Source: Sporolactobacillus spathodeae
GTDB lineage: Bacteria > Bacillota > Bacilli > Bacillales > Sporolactobacillaceae
Assembly (NCBI RefSeq): GCF_016908935.1
Contig: NZ_JAFBEV010000003.1
Span: forward strand, 123,637 to 187,636
Direction: 5' to 3'
Length of the DNA: 64,000 nt
A program made the position numbers and the translations under genes. The notes under the pieces were generated by a model that worked only from the letters and a program-made list of their open reading frames with translations, made no database searches and had not been told where the DNA came from. Of this stretch, positions 1 to 9,509 are shown one piece after another (the stretch's first letter is position 1; each line of letters begins with the position of its first letter).

Positions 1-10
1 AGGAAGGCTA

Positions 11-760
11 ATGAAACGTAACGTGGGTTTAAAAGAAATGTATCTGATTGTGAGGAAGCGGTTATGGCTCATTGCCACGATCACAATAGCCGCCGGAATC
101 CTCTCAGGGATCGTGACACACTTTTTCATGACGCCGATGTATGATGCAACGACGCGGATTTTCGTGAATCAGAGCAATGGGAAAACGCTATACGATTCGA
201 ACGCGGTTCAAACCAATGTGCAGCTGGTAAACACTTATAGTGAACTAATAAATGATCCATCGATCTTAAATCAAGTGATTCGTTCATTGCATTTGAAACT
301 ATCTGCAACGGATTTACAAGGGATGTTAACCGTTCAAACGAATCAAGATTCTCAGATTTTCTCAATCACAGCGGAAACCGATCAAGCAGATTTATCCGTT
401 CGGATTGTCAATCGAGTGGCGCGTGTTTTCAAGGTACAGGTTCGAAAGATGCTGAAAGTTGATAATGTCAGCTTGCTCGCACCGGCAACGCACGGCGGAC
501 AGGTCTCACCAAGCCTGAGTAAAAATCTGATAATTGCCATGCTGCTTGGTTTATTGCTCTCAGTCGGTCTTGCATTTCTAATTGAATATTTTGATCAGAC
601 GATTAAAACGGAAGAAGATATCGAACAGAAATTAGGCCTGTCTGTTGTCGGCGTCATCAAGCATATTGAATATCATGACAAGATGAGCAGCAAGAATGAT
701 CAGAACTCGGAATTTCTCACTCGATCGGAACGGTTAAGGAGAGGGAGGCGTTTTTTATGA
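11..760 (+). CDS. Wzz/YveK-type polysaccharide chain-length modulator
   Basis: Membrane protein of the polysaccharide co-polymerase family, which sets polymer length and activates the partner tyrosine kinase encoded next. Two membrane segments are visible, at about residues 17-40 and 172-193. They flank an extracellular region, and a proline-containing stretch (SPSLSK) precedes the second helix, as in Wzz/CapA/YveK proteins. The length of 249 aa is normal for the Gram-positive split form without a fused kinase. The Shine-Dalgarno AGGAAGG lies at the very edge of the window. The stop overlaps the kinase start (ATGA), so the two are translationally coupled. Anything upstream in the operon, such as a regulator or phosphatase, is outside the window. 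Confidence 0.88.
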   Translation: MKRNVGLKEMYLIVRKRLWLIATITIAAGILSGIVTHFFMTPMYDATTRIFVNQSNGKTLYDSNAVQTNVQLVNTYSELINDPSILNQVIRSLHLKLSATDLQGMLTVQTNQDSQIFSITAETDQADLSVRIVNRVARVFKVQVRKMLKVDNVSLLAPATHGGQVSPSLSKNLIIAMLLGLLLSVGLAFLIEYFDQTIKTEEDIEQKLGLSVVGVIKHIEYHDKMSSKNDQNSEFLTRSERLRRGRRFL

Positions 761-1449
761 GACGATTGAAAAACACTTCAGTGCAGAGATGGCGTCATAT
801 CAATTATCTGCAAGATAACTTCTCACTTTCTGAAGAATACCGAACCTTGCGCACGAACATTTCCTTCGCTAAGGCGGGCGGCGATTTGCGATCGCTGCTC
901 GTCACTTCTTCTGAAGCGGGAGAGGGGAAATCAACGACAGCTTCGAGTCTGGCAATCGTAATGGCTCAACAGGGGAAAAAGGTGCTACTGATTGATGCCG
1001 ATACGCGAAAACCGTCGCAACATGAATTCTTTGACACGGATAACAGCAGAGGGTTGACCAACGTACTGACAGGACAATCGGAATTCGGCAATGTCGTTCG
1101 TCCGACGCGTTTGGCGCAAATGTTTCTCATGACAAGCGGGCCTGTTCCACCGAACCCTGCTGATTTACTGAGCGCGCCGGAAATGTCGCGTGTGATTCAG
1201 CAGGCAAAGGATCATTTTAATGTGGTGATTCTAGATTCCCCGCCCGTGTTGGCTGTGTCTGATGCCCGATTGCTGGCCACTCTCTGCGAAGGAATTTTAC
1301 TTGTCGTCAAGAGCGGGTCTGCCGAGATCGATAAGGTCAAAAAAGCCGCAAATGTATTAACTGAAGGTCAGGGAAAGTTTCTCGGTGTCGTCTTAAATGA
1401 CATGAAATTAAGTAAAAAAGAGCAGTATTACGATGCTTATAACAGTTAA
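757..1449 (+). CDS. CpsD/YwqD-type capsular tyrosine kinase
   Basis: Cytoplasmic BY-kinase that works with the preceding membrane modulator in exopolysaccharide export. Walker A (SSEAGEGKST) is at residues 51-60, Walker A' (VLLIDADTRKP) at about 76-86, and Walker B (VVILDSPP) at 156-163. The family normally ends in a tyrosine-rich autophosphorylation cluster. Here the tail has only three tyrosines (EQYYDAY), a reduced cluster. The 230 aa length is typical. It overlaps the upstream gene by four bases. Confidence 0.88.
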   Translation: MRRLKNTSVQRWRHINYLQDNFSLSEEYRTLRTNISFAKAGGDLRSLLVTSSEAGEGKSTTASSLAIVMAQQGKKVLLIDADTRKPSQHEFFDTDNSRGLTNVLTGQSEFGNVVRPTRLAQMFLMTSGPVPPNPADLLSAPEMSRVIQQAKDHFNVVILDSPPVLAVSDARLLATLCEGILLVVKSGSAEIDKVKKAANVLTEGQGKFLGVVLNDMKLSKKEQYYDAYNS

Positions 1450-1501
1450 TGATCGACGCTCCAAGCTGGTTGCTCATAAACTGGGCCAGCATTATTTAAA
1501 A

Positions 1502-1516
1502 AGATAATTATTATCT
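1502..1516. promoter_or_regulatory. AT-rich perfect palindrome before the sugar transferase
   Basis: AGATAAT-T-ATTATCT has 7-bp arms around one base and lies about 20 bp before the start of the priming transferase. It could be an operator or an mRNA hairpin. No factor can be named from sequence. Confidence 0.3.
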
Positions 1517-1536
1517 GTCTACAGGAGGCAAGTCTT

Positions 1537-2238
1537 ATGGGTTTATCAAAGCCGCCAGCAGATAAAAGGGTCGTTTCCACTGTGCGTCGTAGACACAATG
1601 TGCGGCAGCTTCATGTGAAATCGAACCAGGATGTATTTTATTTTTCCGTGAAAAGAGCAATGGATATATGTGGTGCGCTAGCAGGTCTCATCCTATTGTT
1701 TCCGATTTTTTTATTGATTTCTTTCCTTATAAAGTTAAGTGATCCGAAGGGATCTATATTTTTTAAACAAGTTCGCGTTGGAATGGATGGAAAACCATTT
1801 CAAATTTACAAATTTCGTTCAATGGTGCATCATGCTGAGGACTTACTAGATGATCTTCTCGATAAGAATGAGACGCATGGCCCGATGTTTAAGATGAGAG
1901 ATGATCCAAGAGTGACCCGTGTTGGCCGTTTTCTAAGAAAAACGAGTCTTGATGAATTCCCGCAACTTGTGAATGTTTTAAAAGGAGAGATGAGTTTAGT
2001 CGGTCCGCGTCCACCGCTGCCAAGAGAAGTAATAGAATATTCCGAGCGTGATAAACAACGCTTACTTGTTAAACCGGGTTGTACTGGGCTTTGGCAAGTC
2101 GCGGGGCGAAGCAGTGTTGGTTTCGAGACGATGGTTCAGTTAGACCTTGCCTACATCAACCAGAGAGGAATTCTTCTTGATATCAAAATTATCTTAAAAA
2201 CGATACCCATTTTATTCCATTCAAAGAATGCCTATTGA
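1537..2238 (+). CDS. Undecaprenyl-phosphate sugar phosphotransferase (priming transferase)
   Basis: Starts each repeat unit by moving a sugar-1-phosphate onto undecaprenyl phosphate at the membrane. One hydrophobic helix at about residues 45-65 is followed by the bacterial sugar transferase domain, with KFRSM, the [20 protein letters not shown] motif and LVGPRPP. At 233 aa it is the short form (like EpsL or the WcaJ C-terminal half) without the extra N-terminal membrane region of WbaP/WcaJ. The start is preceded by a strong ACAGGAGG site. The sugar specificity cannot be read from the sequence. Confidence 0.88.
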   Translation: MGLSKPPADKRVVSTVRRRHNVRQLHVKSNQDVFYFSVKRAMDICGALAGLILLFPIFLLISFLIKLSDPKGSIFFKQVRVGMDGKPFQIYKFRSMVHHAEDLLDDLLDKNETHGPMFKMRDDPRVTRVGRFLRKTSLDEFPQLVNVLKGEMSLVGPRPPLPREVIEYSERDKQRLLVKPGCTGLWQVAGRSSVGFETMVQLDLAYINQRGILLDIKIILKTIPILFHSKNAY

Positions 2239-2336
2239 ACGCTCTCCCCTACCTGGAATCTGTTGCGGCTCCGCTTTTCTTAAGCCCTTGTGAATCAGTA
2301 AGGAAACCAAATACAGCTCTTGGAGGGTGGGGGCAA

Positions 2337-3473
2337 ATGGCAATGAAAATTTTACATGTTTGCGAGTATGTCCGTGGCGGAATCACTACTTATTTGAATG
2401 AGATTCTCAAACATCAGGTCGGAGCGAGGGAAATAAGCAGTGTCGTTGTGTTAATGAGTCAGTACAATTCTGACCGCATCCACATCGAAGGCGTCCAAGT
2501 CGCCTACTACCGTTATCAACGAAAATTAGTGAAGTTTATTCCGGCGATAATTCAGATTAACAGAACAATTAAACAAATCCAACCAGACATCATACACAGC
2601 CACAGCTCCTTCGCCGGTTTATTTGTGCGACTGTGTTTCTTTTTTAAGAGGAAACGTCCCAAAATCGTCTATTGTGCACATGGTTGGTCTTTTTTGATGG
2701 AAACCTCACGCGTCAAAAAGAAGTTGTACGGAATTCTGGAACGGGTGCTTGCCAAACAAACGGATCGCATTATTAATATTTCGCAACACGAGTTTATTGG
2801 ATCACAGAAATACAAACTCCCTGCAGAGAAATCGCTAGTCATCCCAAATGGTATCGAAAAGCGTCTTAATAAAAATCAAGACATACTGTTAACTCTTGAT
2901 CCCGCAAAATTAAATTTATTGTTCGTCGGTCGTTTTGATCGGCAAAAGGGTATCGACATCCTCATCGATTTTTTTAAGTCCAATCCTTTGAAGCATGTGC
3001 GATTATACACAATCGGTGAAAATGTTCTTGATCCTGTTCTGATGAAGATTCCAGAGACGATCGTCTCGCTCGGATGGATTGATCACAACCAAATCGATAG
3101 TTATTATGAGAAATTCGACGCGGTCATTATTCCTTCGCGATGGGAGGGATTCGGACTGGTGGCAATTGAGGCAATGAAAAATAAAAAGCCAGTGATTGCC
3201 AGTAATCGCGGCGATCTTCCAGAATTGGTTCAAAACGGAGTCAACGGCTATTTGTTTGACTTGGACCATCTGGAGCAATTAACACAGATATTGAATACGG
3301 TGAGCAAACAGGGACTAAAGGTGATGGGTGAACAAGGATTCGCCATCTTCCAAGAAAGATATACGGACGAAAAATTCAATCAACAGTTAATGGCTGTTTA
3401 TCTGCAACTAATGGAAGGGAAAGGGCATCCGATGGATCATCAAACCCATTTAGATGATCAAGCGCAAATGTGA
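2337..3473 (+). CDS. Glycosyltransferase family 4 (GT-B fold)
   Basis: Retaining GT-B enzyme that adds a sugar to the lipid-linked repeat unit on the cytoplasmic face. The C-terminal donor domain has GRFDRQKGIDIL and the E-x7-E region PSRWEGFGLVAIEAMK. The frame is open from 2235, overlapping the previous gene. The ATG at 2337 (or 2343, two codons later) has the Shine-Dalgarno GGAGGGTGGGG and begins with MKILHVCEYVRGG, the expected GT4 N-terminus, so the first 34 codons of the longer frame are probably not translated. The acceptor and donor are unknown. Confidence 0.85.
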   Translation: MAMKILHVCEYVRGGITTYLNEILKHQVGAREISSVVVLMSQYNSDRIHIEGVQVAYYRYQRKLVKFIPAIIQINRTIKQIQPDIIHSHSSFAGLFVRLCFFFKRKRPKIVYCAHGWSFLMETSRVKKKLYGILERVLAKQTDRIINISQHEFIGSQKYKLPAEKSLVIPNGIEKRLNKNQDILLTLDPAKLNLLFVGRFDRQKGIDILIDFFKSNPLKHVRLYTIGENVLDPVLMKIPETIVSLGWIDHNQIDSYYEKFDAVIIPSRWEGFGLVAIEAMKNKKPVIASNRGDLPELVQNGVNGYLFDLDHLEQLTQILNTVSKQGLKVMGEQGFAIFQERYTDEKFNQQLMAVYLQLMEGKGHPMDHQTHLDDQAQM

Positions 3474-3513
3474 AGAAGGGTAATTATCTTTGGGGGAGGT
3501 GCAGGGGTAAAAT

Positions 3514-4749
3514 ATGCTGAACTACATCTTTGAATTCATGACCTTTTCTTTTCCGAAGGCAGGGGCGCAATTGGGTGTACCGTTAACATTTGCGATGTTT
3601 TTATTCCTGTTTGCCCTGTGCCAATGCCGCGAACAGGTGATTCCCGGATTTCTACAAGTCAAAGGTTTAGCCCTCTCTTATAGTCTCTTTGTCTCAGCCG
3701 TTTTGCTTTCATTATTATTTAATCTAAGCCATCTTTCAACGTTTCAAATAACCATGGTTTTGGTTGTCATCGCTTCACCGCTCGCGCTAGGAATTGGGCG
3801 TTCACTTGACACACAACTCGCACTGAAAATTCTTGCGCTATCCATGGTTCTTGTTGGCGTCTATGCTTTGATCGAGAAAATTGCCGGAATTGTCACGACT
3901 GCAATTCCTGGCGTGACGTATACCTTTGGACAAGACCTGGCTGAAAAACCGATTGGCTATGGTATGGCATCTTCAGGAGAGGCTCTGAAAATGCCAGCGA
4001 CGTACCAAAATGGAAATGGGGCAGGCTTGTTTTATGCGCTGGCTATCCCTATTCTTCTCTCATGGACACCTTCTTCATCTCGATTCAAGCTGCTCAAGAT
4101 CGTCTCAATTTTTTTCGGATGTATCGGCCTGCTTCTGTCAGGTTCCCGATCCATTATGATTCCATTTATTCTCTTCCTCATTTTTCTATTAGCCCTCGTC
4201 AAGTATAAATTGAACTATCGAAATCAAGTGCTTTTTTGTTCATGCCTTCTGTTTCTAAGTGCACTCGGAATTATCTATTTATTGCAAGCGGATAATCAAT
4301 TTCTTCAGCAGCTTTACACCCGTTATATTCATCAGACACTGTCCGATCCTACGGGTTCCGGTCGAACGTCGCAATTTGAACTAGCCTTTGCCCAGGCCAA
4401 TACATTGGATGGCCTCAGTTTCCTTAGATTTCTATTGATTGGTTTGCCTTGGGATCAAATCGGGACCATTGAAGGACTTGTATCGACGTTGTTCAATTAT
4501 GGAATTTTTGGTTTCATCGGCTTTCTACTGCTATTAATCACCACCATTTATGCCATCTTTGAACGAAACAAACTGGCAGCCATTGGTTTTATCTGTGTAT
4601 TCATCGCTTTTATAGTCGATGGGTCTTTTAACTTCCCGCCAACTTTGATGAATTTTTTCTTCTTAGCAGGTTTACTGACCCAGTCTGAGGCACAAGGACG
4701 AATAGAACAAGGAAAGAGTGAACCGATCGAGAGGCATCCGATTCATTAG
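3514..4749 (+). CDS. Wzy-like O-antigen/polysaccharide polymerase
   Basis: Polytopic membrane protein with about ten to eleven hydrophobic segments and a larger extracytoplasmic loop in the middle (about residues 125-165, and again around 270-310). This is the profile of Wzy/WaaL-type polymerases, which join repeat units after flipping. Family identity rests on topology, length (411 aa) and position between glycosyltransferase genes and a flippase. Sequence motifs in this family are weak. The start has GGGGGAGG upstream. An O-antigen ligase is the alternative, less likely in a Gram-positive locus. Confidence 0.75.
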   Translation: MLNYIFEFMTFSFPKAGAQLGVPLTFAMFLFLFALCQCREQVIPGFLQVKGLALSYSLFVSAVLLSLLFNLSHLSTFQITMVLVVIASPLALGIGRSLDTQLALKILALSMVLVGVYALIEKIAGIVTTAIPGVTYTFGQDLAEKPIGYGMASSGEALKMPATYQNGNGAGLFYALAIPILLSWTPSSSRFKLLKIVSIFFGCIGLLLSGSRSIMIPFILFLIFLLALVKYKLNYRNQVLFCSCLLFLSALGIIYLLQADNQFLQQLYTRYIHQTLSDPTGSGRTSQFELAFAQANTLDGLSFLRFLLIGLPWDQIGTIEGLVSTLFNYGIFGFIGFLLLLITTIYAIFERNKLAAIGFICVFIAFIVDGSFNFPPTLMNFFFLAGLLTQSEAQGRIEQGKSEPIERHPIH

Positions 4750-4763
4750 AAGGGGGCGAACGG

Positions 4764-5984
4764 ATGAATGTAGCGATTGTGACATCGGGCTATCAACCTG
4801 TTCCTGCGGCAAAAGGTGGGGGAGTCGAAGCCTTGCTCGATCACCTTATTCTGAAAAATGAAGACTATGGGAAGATACATTTGACGGTCTTCAGTACGTA
4901 TCATGAAGCGGCAGTTAAGATGGCAAACCCACTAAAAAAAACAACTTTCTTCTTCATAAAACCGCCTGCTCTGATCCGGATTTGCGACAAAGTCATCTAT
5001 TTTGTCGCTAAACATTTGTTGAAAAAAGAAAAAAGCATGTCTTACCGCTATATTGCCCAGCGGCTTCATTATCTCACAAAGGTCAGCAAAAATTTACAGA
5101 AAAACAATTACGATAAAGTGATTCTTGAAAATCATGCGACGTTATTTCTGGTTCTGAAGAAACACGATAATGCCCATAAATGTGCCGGAAGATATTATTT
5201 TCATCTCCATAATGAGGTTACGAATGATTATGGCTGCCGGTCAATTATGCTTGGCTGCAGAAAGGTGCTGGGCGTCAGCCAGTATATCAACCAGACATTG
5301 AAAATGTTCTTAGGTGGTTTGCCTGCGGATAAATTTGCTATTCTGAAGAATTGTGCCGATATAAGCCGTTTTGGAAGCAGCCAAAGCAAACGGGAAGCCG
5401 CAATTATGCGCCAGACTTATGGCATCGCGCCGAACGAGCACGTTATTCTTTTTACCGGCAGGCTAAACAAAGAAAAAGGCATTAAAGAATTGCTGCTTGC
5501 CTTTAAGAAACTCAATTTTCCAAAGACCAAGCTGGTGATTGCTGGCGGTTATTTTTATGCCAGCGGTATGGTCAGCGCGTACGAAAAAGAATTGCAGAAG
5601 ATTGCTGAGCCATTTAAAGGCAGAATCATTTTTACAGGGTATATCGCCTATCCCAACATGCCGGCCGTTTATAGCATGGCAGATGTTGCCGTGATTCCGT
5701 CCATGTGGAATGATCCGGCTCCGTTAACGGTGATCGAATCAATGGCCTCTGGGTTACCCTTAATCACAACAGTCTCAGGCGGCATTCCGGAGTATGCGTG
5801 CAGTGAAGGGGCTGTTCTTTTAGCACGAGATAAAAAGATTGTTGATCGACTTGCAGCTACGCTAAATGACGTTTTGTCTGATGCTGTATTGCGTCAAAAC
5901 ATGGCGGAAGCCAGCCGCAAAACTGCTGAACGGATGAACGTAGATCAGTATTACAAAGACTTCATTGCGAAAATCTCAGACTAG
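4764..5984 (+). CDS. Glycosyltransferase family 4, first tandem paralogue
   Basis: GT-B glycosyltransferase with the N-terminal KGGGVEALLDHL motif, donor-domain GRLNKEKGIKELL and the PSMWNDPAPLTVIESMASG region carrying the E-x7-E-like acidic pair. A distinctive central stretch (YYFHLHNEV and YGCRS, then SQYINQTL) recurs almost unchanged in the next gene. The two therefore come from a tandem duplication and probably add related sugars. The start has AGAAGGGGG upstream. Specificity is unknown. Confidence 0.86.
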   Translation: MNVAIVTSGYQPVPAAKGGGVEALLDHLILKNEDYGKIHLTVFSTYHEAAVKMANPLKKTTFFFIKPPALIRICDKVIYFVAKHLLKKEKSMSYRYIAQRLHYLTKVSKNLQKNNYDKVILENHATLFLVLKKHDNAHKCAGRYYFHLHNEVTNDYGCRSIMLGCRKVLGVSQYINQTLKMFLGGLPADKFAILKNCADISRFGSSQSKREAAIMRQTYGIAPNEHVILFTGRLNKEKGIKELLLAFKKLNFPKTKLVIAGGYFYASGMVSAYEKELQKIAEPFKGRIIFTGYIAYPNMPAVYSMADVAVIPSMWNDPAPLTVIESMASGLPLITTVSGGIPEYACSEGAVLLARDKKIVDRLAATLNDVLSDAVLRQNMAEASRKTAERMNVDQYYKDFIAKISD

Positions 5985-6000
5985 TATTGGGGGATTTTGG

Positions 6001-7236
6001 ATGAAAGTTGCGATCGTGACCGCGGGCACGTTACCGGTACCTGCTGTTAAAGGCGGGGCGGTTGAAGCGCTGGTTGAGAATTTGGCGAAAGAAAACGAAA
6101 AATACCGTTTTCTTGAACTGGTGATTATTGGGGTTTTCGATAAAATTGCGGAGGAACAATCCCATCAATACCCTCACACTCGATTTATCTTCCTTCGATC
6201 CAGTCGGTTTATTGAAGCACTTGACAAGTGCGTTTATCTTATTGCCAAAAAGCTGCTAAAGAGAGGAGGCACTGCCTCTTTCCGCAATATTTTCCGTAGG
6301 TTTTTTATTTTGCGTAAGACAACGAAAATCCTTGCCGATGAAAAATTTGACAAAGTAGTCTTAGAAAACAGCGCCACATTGTTTAGAACGCTGAAAAGAA
6401 AGGGCAATGCGAAAAAATACGCGGGCAATTATTATTTTCATATTCATAATGTGGTCAGCGGAAGTTATGGTTGCAAACAGATTATCAAAGGATGCAAGAC
6501 TCTAGCAGTCAGTAACTATATCAATCAAACGTTGCCGGACTTTATGCAAACGATATCGAGGCAAAATCGTCATGTGGTCTATAACGGAATTGATACCAAA
6601 CGTTTTTTTCGCATTATCAGTAAAAAAGACAGTGTTAAATTGCGCGAAAAATTTGGACTTGAATCAAACGATATCGTCCTCATTTTTGTCGGCAGATTAA
6701 CCCCGGAAAAAGGGATAAAAGAGCTGCTCGAGGCGCTCCGAGAAATGGATACGCCAAACATAAAACTACTGATTGTCGGTAGTCTTTTCTTTGATAGCAA
6801 TCTTTGGAGCCCGTTTGAAGAACAACTCAAGCAAATGAGCGAAACGATGAAAAATAGGGTTATATTTACAGGATTTATAGCCAATAAAGAGATGCCAACG
6901 ATTTATGCGATTGCTGATATTGCCGTTCTGCCTTCCATTTGGGATGAACCGGCTGGATTGACGATGGTTGAAGCCATGGCGTCTGGATTACCGCTTATTA
7001 CAACTATATCTGGCGGTATTCCAGAATATGTAAATGAAGAGTGCGCCATGCTCTTACCTCGAGATGAGTATATCGTTAATAACATTGTCCGAGCGCTAAG
7101 TGAATTGGTCACGAATGATGAATTGCGCCGCAGAATGGCGAAGCGAAGTCAATTAATCTCAAAAAATATGACTCTTGATCGTTATTATTGGTCCTTTATT
7201 AAAGAAATATCGGACGAAACAACTGAGACGTATTGA
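6001..7236 (+). CDS. Glycosyltransferase family 4, second tandem paralogue
   Basis: Close paralogue of the preceding gene, with KGGAVEALVENL, YYFHIHNVV, YGCKQI, SNYINQTL, GRLTPEKGIKELL and PSIWDEPAGLTMVEAMASG at matching places. The frame is open from 5965, but the ATG at 6001 is the likely start. It follows GGGGGA, sits just after the previous stop, and aligns MKVAIVTAG with the paralogue's MNVAIVTSG. The predicted protein is 411 aa. Confidence 0.86.
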   Translation: MKVAIVTAGTLPVPAVKGGAVEALVENLAKENEKYRFLELVIIGVFDKIAEEQSHQYPHTRFIFLRSSRFIEALDKCVYLIAKKLLKRGGTASFRNIFRRFFILRKTTKILADEKFDKVVLENSATLFRTLKRKGNAKKYAGNYYFHIHNVVSGSYGCKQIIKGCKTLAVSNYINQTLPDFMQTISRQNRHVVYNGIDTKRFFRIISKKDSVKLREKFGLESNDIVLIFVGRLTPEKGIKELLEALREMDTPNIKLLIVGSLFFDSNLWSPFEEQLKQMSETMKNRVIFTGFIANKEMPTIYAIADIAVLPSIWDEPAGLTMVEAMASGLPLITTISGGIPEYVNEECAMLLPRDEYIVNNIVRALSELVTNDELRRRMAKRSQLISKNMTLDRYYWSFIKEISDETTETY

Positions 7237-7253
7237 AGGAGGCAGTGCTTACT

Positions 7254-8240
7254 ATGGAACCACTAATTAGTGTGATTGTTCCGGTGTATAAGACAGAAGA
7301 ATATCTGGATCAATGTATTGAAAGTATTGTCGTGCAGACTTATCGCAATCTGGAAATCATTTTGGTCGATGATGGATCCCCAGATCGCTGTCCTGAGATC
7401 TGCGACGATTGGGCAGAACGTGATCCACGCATTCGCGTCATCCATAAAGAAAATGCCGGAGCCTCGTCAGCTCGAAATACTGCCCTGGATCTTGCAAATG
7501 GCGACTATCTAGCATTCGTTGACTGCGATGATTGGATTCATTGTGATACTTATGAACTGCTCATGAATAATCTCAAGGTAGAACATGCAGACTTGTCGAT
7601 CTGCAGTGAATTCCAGGTTTTTGGAAAGAGCATTCGGCGACCTGAAAAAAAGGAAAATGTTTATTTAGTTATGAATAGTGAGGAAGCTTTCCAACGAATC
7701 AACAGCATTGGTTATTTCGGAGTGGGTGTATGGGATAAGCTCTATGCCAAGCATTTGTTCGATCATCTGAGATTCCCTGAAGGGCGCATTTGTGAGGACT
7801 ATATGCTTACCTATACAATACTGGATCGGGCGCGCACCATAGTTTATGACGCGACACCGAAATACTATTATCGCCAGCGTAGCGGAAGTTTGACCCACAG
7901 TACAGAAATAGACCTCTGGTCGGTTGAATCCTCAGAAAAAATGTTGACTCTCGTCAGAAAAAAATATCCATCGATTGAAACGTATGCTCTCTCCGGTTAT
8001 CTTTTTGCCAGGGTCGGTGTTTACGATTTGCTCCTCCGCACAGATGCGCACGAACCGAAATGGAAGGCTTTCCAGAAAGAGACACGTAAACTTGTCCGTA
8101 AGAATTATTCAAAACTTGCATCATTCATTGAACTGCCGACTCCAAGGCGTTTGCAATTACTGTTTTTGGGATGGTTTTCACTGATTTACACGCCTCTATT
8201 CAAGCTCTATTACAGGTGGAAAAACCGGAGTATTCATTGA
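7254..8240 (+). CDS. Glycosyltransferase family 2 (GT-A fold)
   Basis: Inverting GT-A enzyme. The N-terminal half carries ISVIVPVYKTEEYLDQCIES, EIILVDDGSPD, the GASSARN segment and the metal-binding DCDDW (DxD-type) motif near residue 95. The C-terminal part is helical and basic. A TTG at 7233 could open the frame, but AAGGAGG at 7236-7242 places ribosome binding on the ATG at 7254, giving 328 aa. It belongs to the capsule operon with GT neighbours on both sides. Confidence 0.87.
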   Translation: MEPLISVIVPVYKTEEYLDQCIESIVVQTYRNLEIILVDDGSPDRCPEICDDWAERDPRIRVIHKENAGASSARNTALDLANGDYLAFVDCDDWIHCDTYELLMNNLKVEHADLSICSEFQVFGKSIRRPEKKENVYLVMNSEEAFQRINSIGYFGVGVWDKLYAKHLFDHLRFPEGRICEDYMLTYTILDRARTIVYDATPKYYYRQRSGSLTHSTEIDLWSVESSEKMLTLVRKKYPSIETYALSGYLFARVGVYDLLLRTDAHEPKWKAFQKETRKLVRKNYSKLASFIELPTPRRLQLLFLGWFSLIYTPLFKLYYRWKNRSIH

Positions 8241-8310
8241 GTTTTTTTGAATCAATGAGAAACCGATCCTGTACGTCTTTGGAAAATAACAAAAGGGAGG
8301 CGGTTCGTGG

Positions 8311-9414
8311 ATGGAACGCGTGTTAGTTTATGGTCTGGGAACGTCTGTCGGCGGCATGGAAGAATACGTGATGAACCTATTCCGAACGATCGACTCATCT
8401 AAATATGTTTTTGATATTATTCCGCATGGCGGGAATTTTTTCTATGCCGAGCGCGAAGTCAATCAACTAGGCGGAAAAGTGTATAAAATTACTTCACAAG
8501 CCAAGCATCTGCTCCAATCAATGAAAGAATTAAACAAGCAACTAAAAGCATTGCGCATCAGCCACAAGATACTCTATTTCCAGTCCTGTGGTTTTTATAA
8601 CGTGGTGCCTTTTTTATTAGCGAAAAAATACCACTATACGATCATCACGCATGGTCATAATACGCGGGACCATGGACGAAGTAGAGCTGCCCAGCTGTTG
8701 CATTGGATCAATCGCATCTACGTGCGACGGATTTCTAAATATTGTTTTGCCTGTTCTAAGGCGGCAGGTGCATGGATTTTCGGAAAACGTTTTATGCATC
8801 AAAACAAAGTGATCATCATCAACAATGCGATTGATTGTGAGAAATTCAGGTTCAGCGAAGACGTACGGCAAAAGATTCGCAGGCAATTAAATATCAGCAA
8901 TGATCTAGTGATTGGTCACGTGGGTCGATTTGTTGATCAGAAGAACCATGACTTCCTTATCGAACTTTTTTATGCGATTCATCAACAGAATGATGCGACG
9001 AAGTTGCTCTTGATCGGGGAGGGGGAGTTAAAATCAGCCATTGAGAACAAGGTCCATGTTTTAGGTTTGGATCACGCTGTGTTGTTTCTCGGAAAACGAG
9101 AAAATATTCCTGAACTGCTCTGGGCGATGGATGTTTTTGTACTTCCGTCTTATTTCGAGGGGTTACCGGTTTCCGCCGTAGAAGCACAGGCTGCCGGTTT
9201 GCCTTTAGTGCTAGCAGATACGATCAGCACTGAAACAAAGCTAACAGAACGGGTGCAGTTTTGTTCCTTGAAAAAACCGATCGCATACTGGGTGGAAATC
9301 GTTCTATCCGATATATCAGAGCATAAGGATACGACAGAGGAATTAAAGTCAAGCGGTTTTGACCTAGAGTGTCAGACGGGCCAGTTTGTGAAGTTATTAA
9401 GACGCCTGACTTGA
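8311..9414 (+). CDS. EpsF-like glycosyltransferase (GT4/GT1 group)
   Basis: GT-B glycosyltransferase resembling the EpsF group of exopolysaccharide enzymes. The N-terminus (VYGLGTSVGGMEEYVMNLF) is the acceptor-side signature. The donor domain has GHVGRFVDQKNHDFL and PSYFEGLPVSAVEAQAAGLP. It is 367 aa with GGGAGG upstream. It is the last glycosyltransferase of the + half of the locus. Confidence 0.86.
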   Translation: MERVLVYGLGTSVGGMEEYVMNLFRTIDSSKYVFDIIPHGGNFFYAEREVNQLGGKVYKITSQAKHLLQSMKELNKQLKALRISHKILYFQSCGFYNVVPFLLAKKYHYTIITHGHNTRDHGRSRAAQLLHWINRIYVRRISKYCFACSKAAGAWIFGKRFMHQNKVIIINNAIDCEKFRFSEDVRQKIRRQLNISNDLVIGHVGRFVDQKNHDFLIELFYAIHQQNDATKLLLIGEGELKSAIENKVHVLGLDHAVLFLGKRENIPELLWAMDVFVLPSYFEGLPVSAVEAQAAGLPLVLADTISTETKLTERVQFCSLKKPIAYWVEIVLSDISEHKDTTEELKSSGFDLECQTGQFVKLLRRLT

Positions 9415-9509
9415 TTTATGAACATCAACTTGTCTAAGCGATGCTCTCTTGCCCGAGCAACACGTTGTACGAGCAGGTTTACTATATTGAGTTAAGGGTG
9501 AACGCTGAA

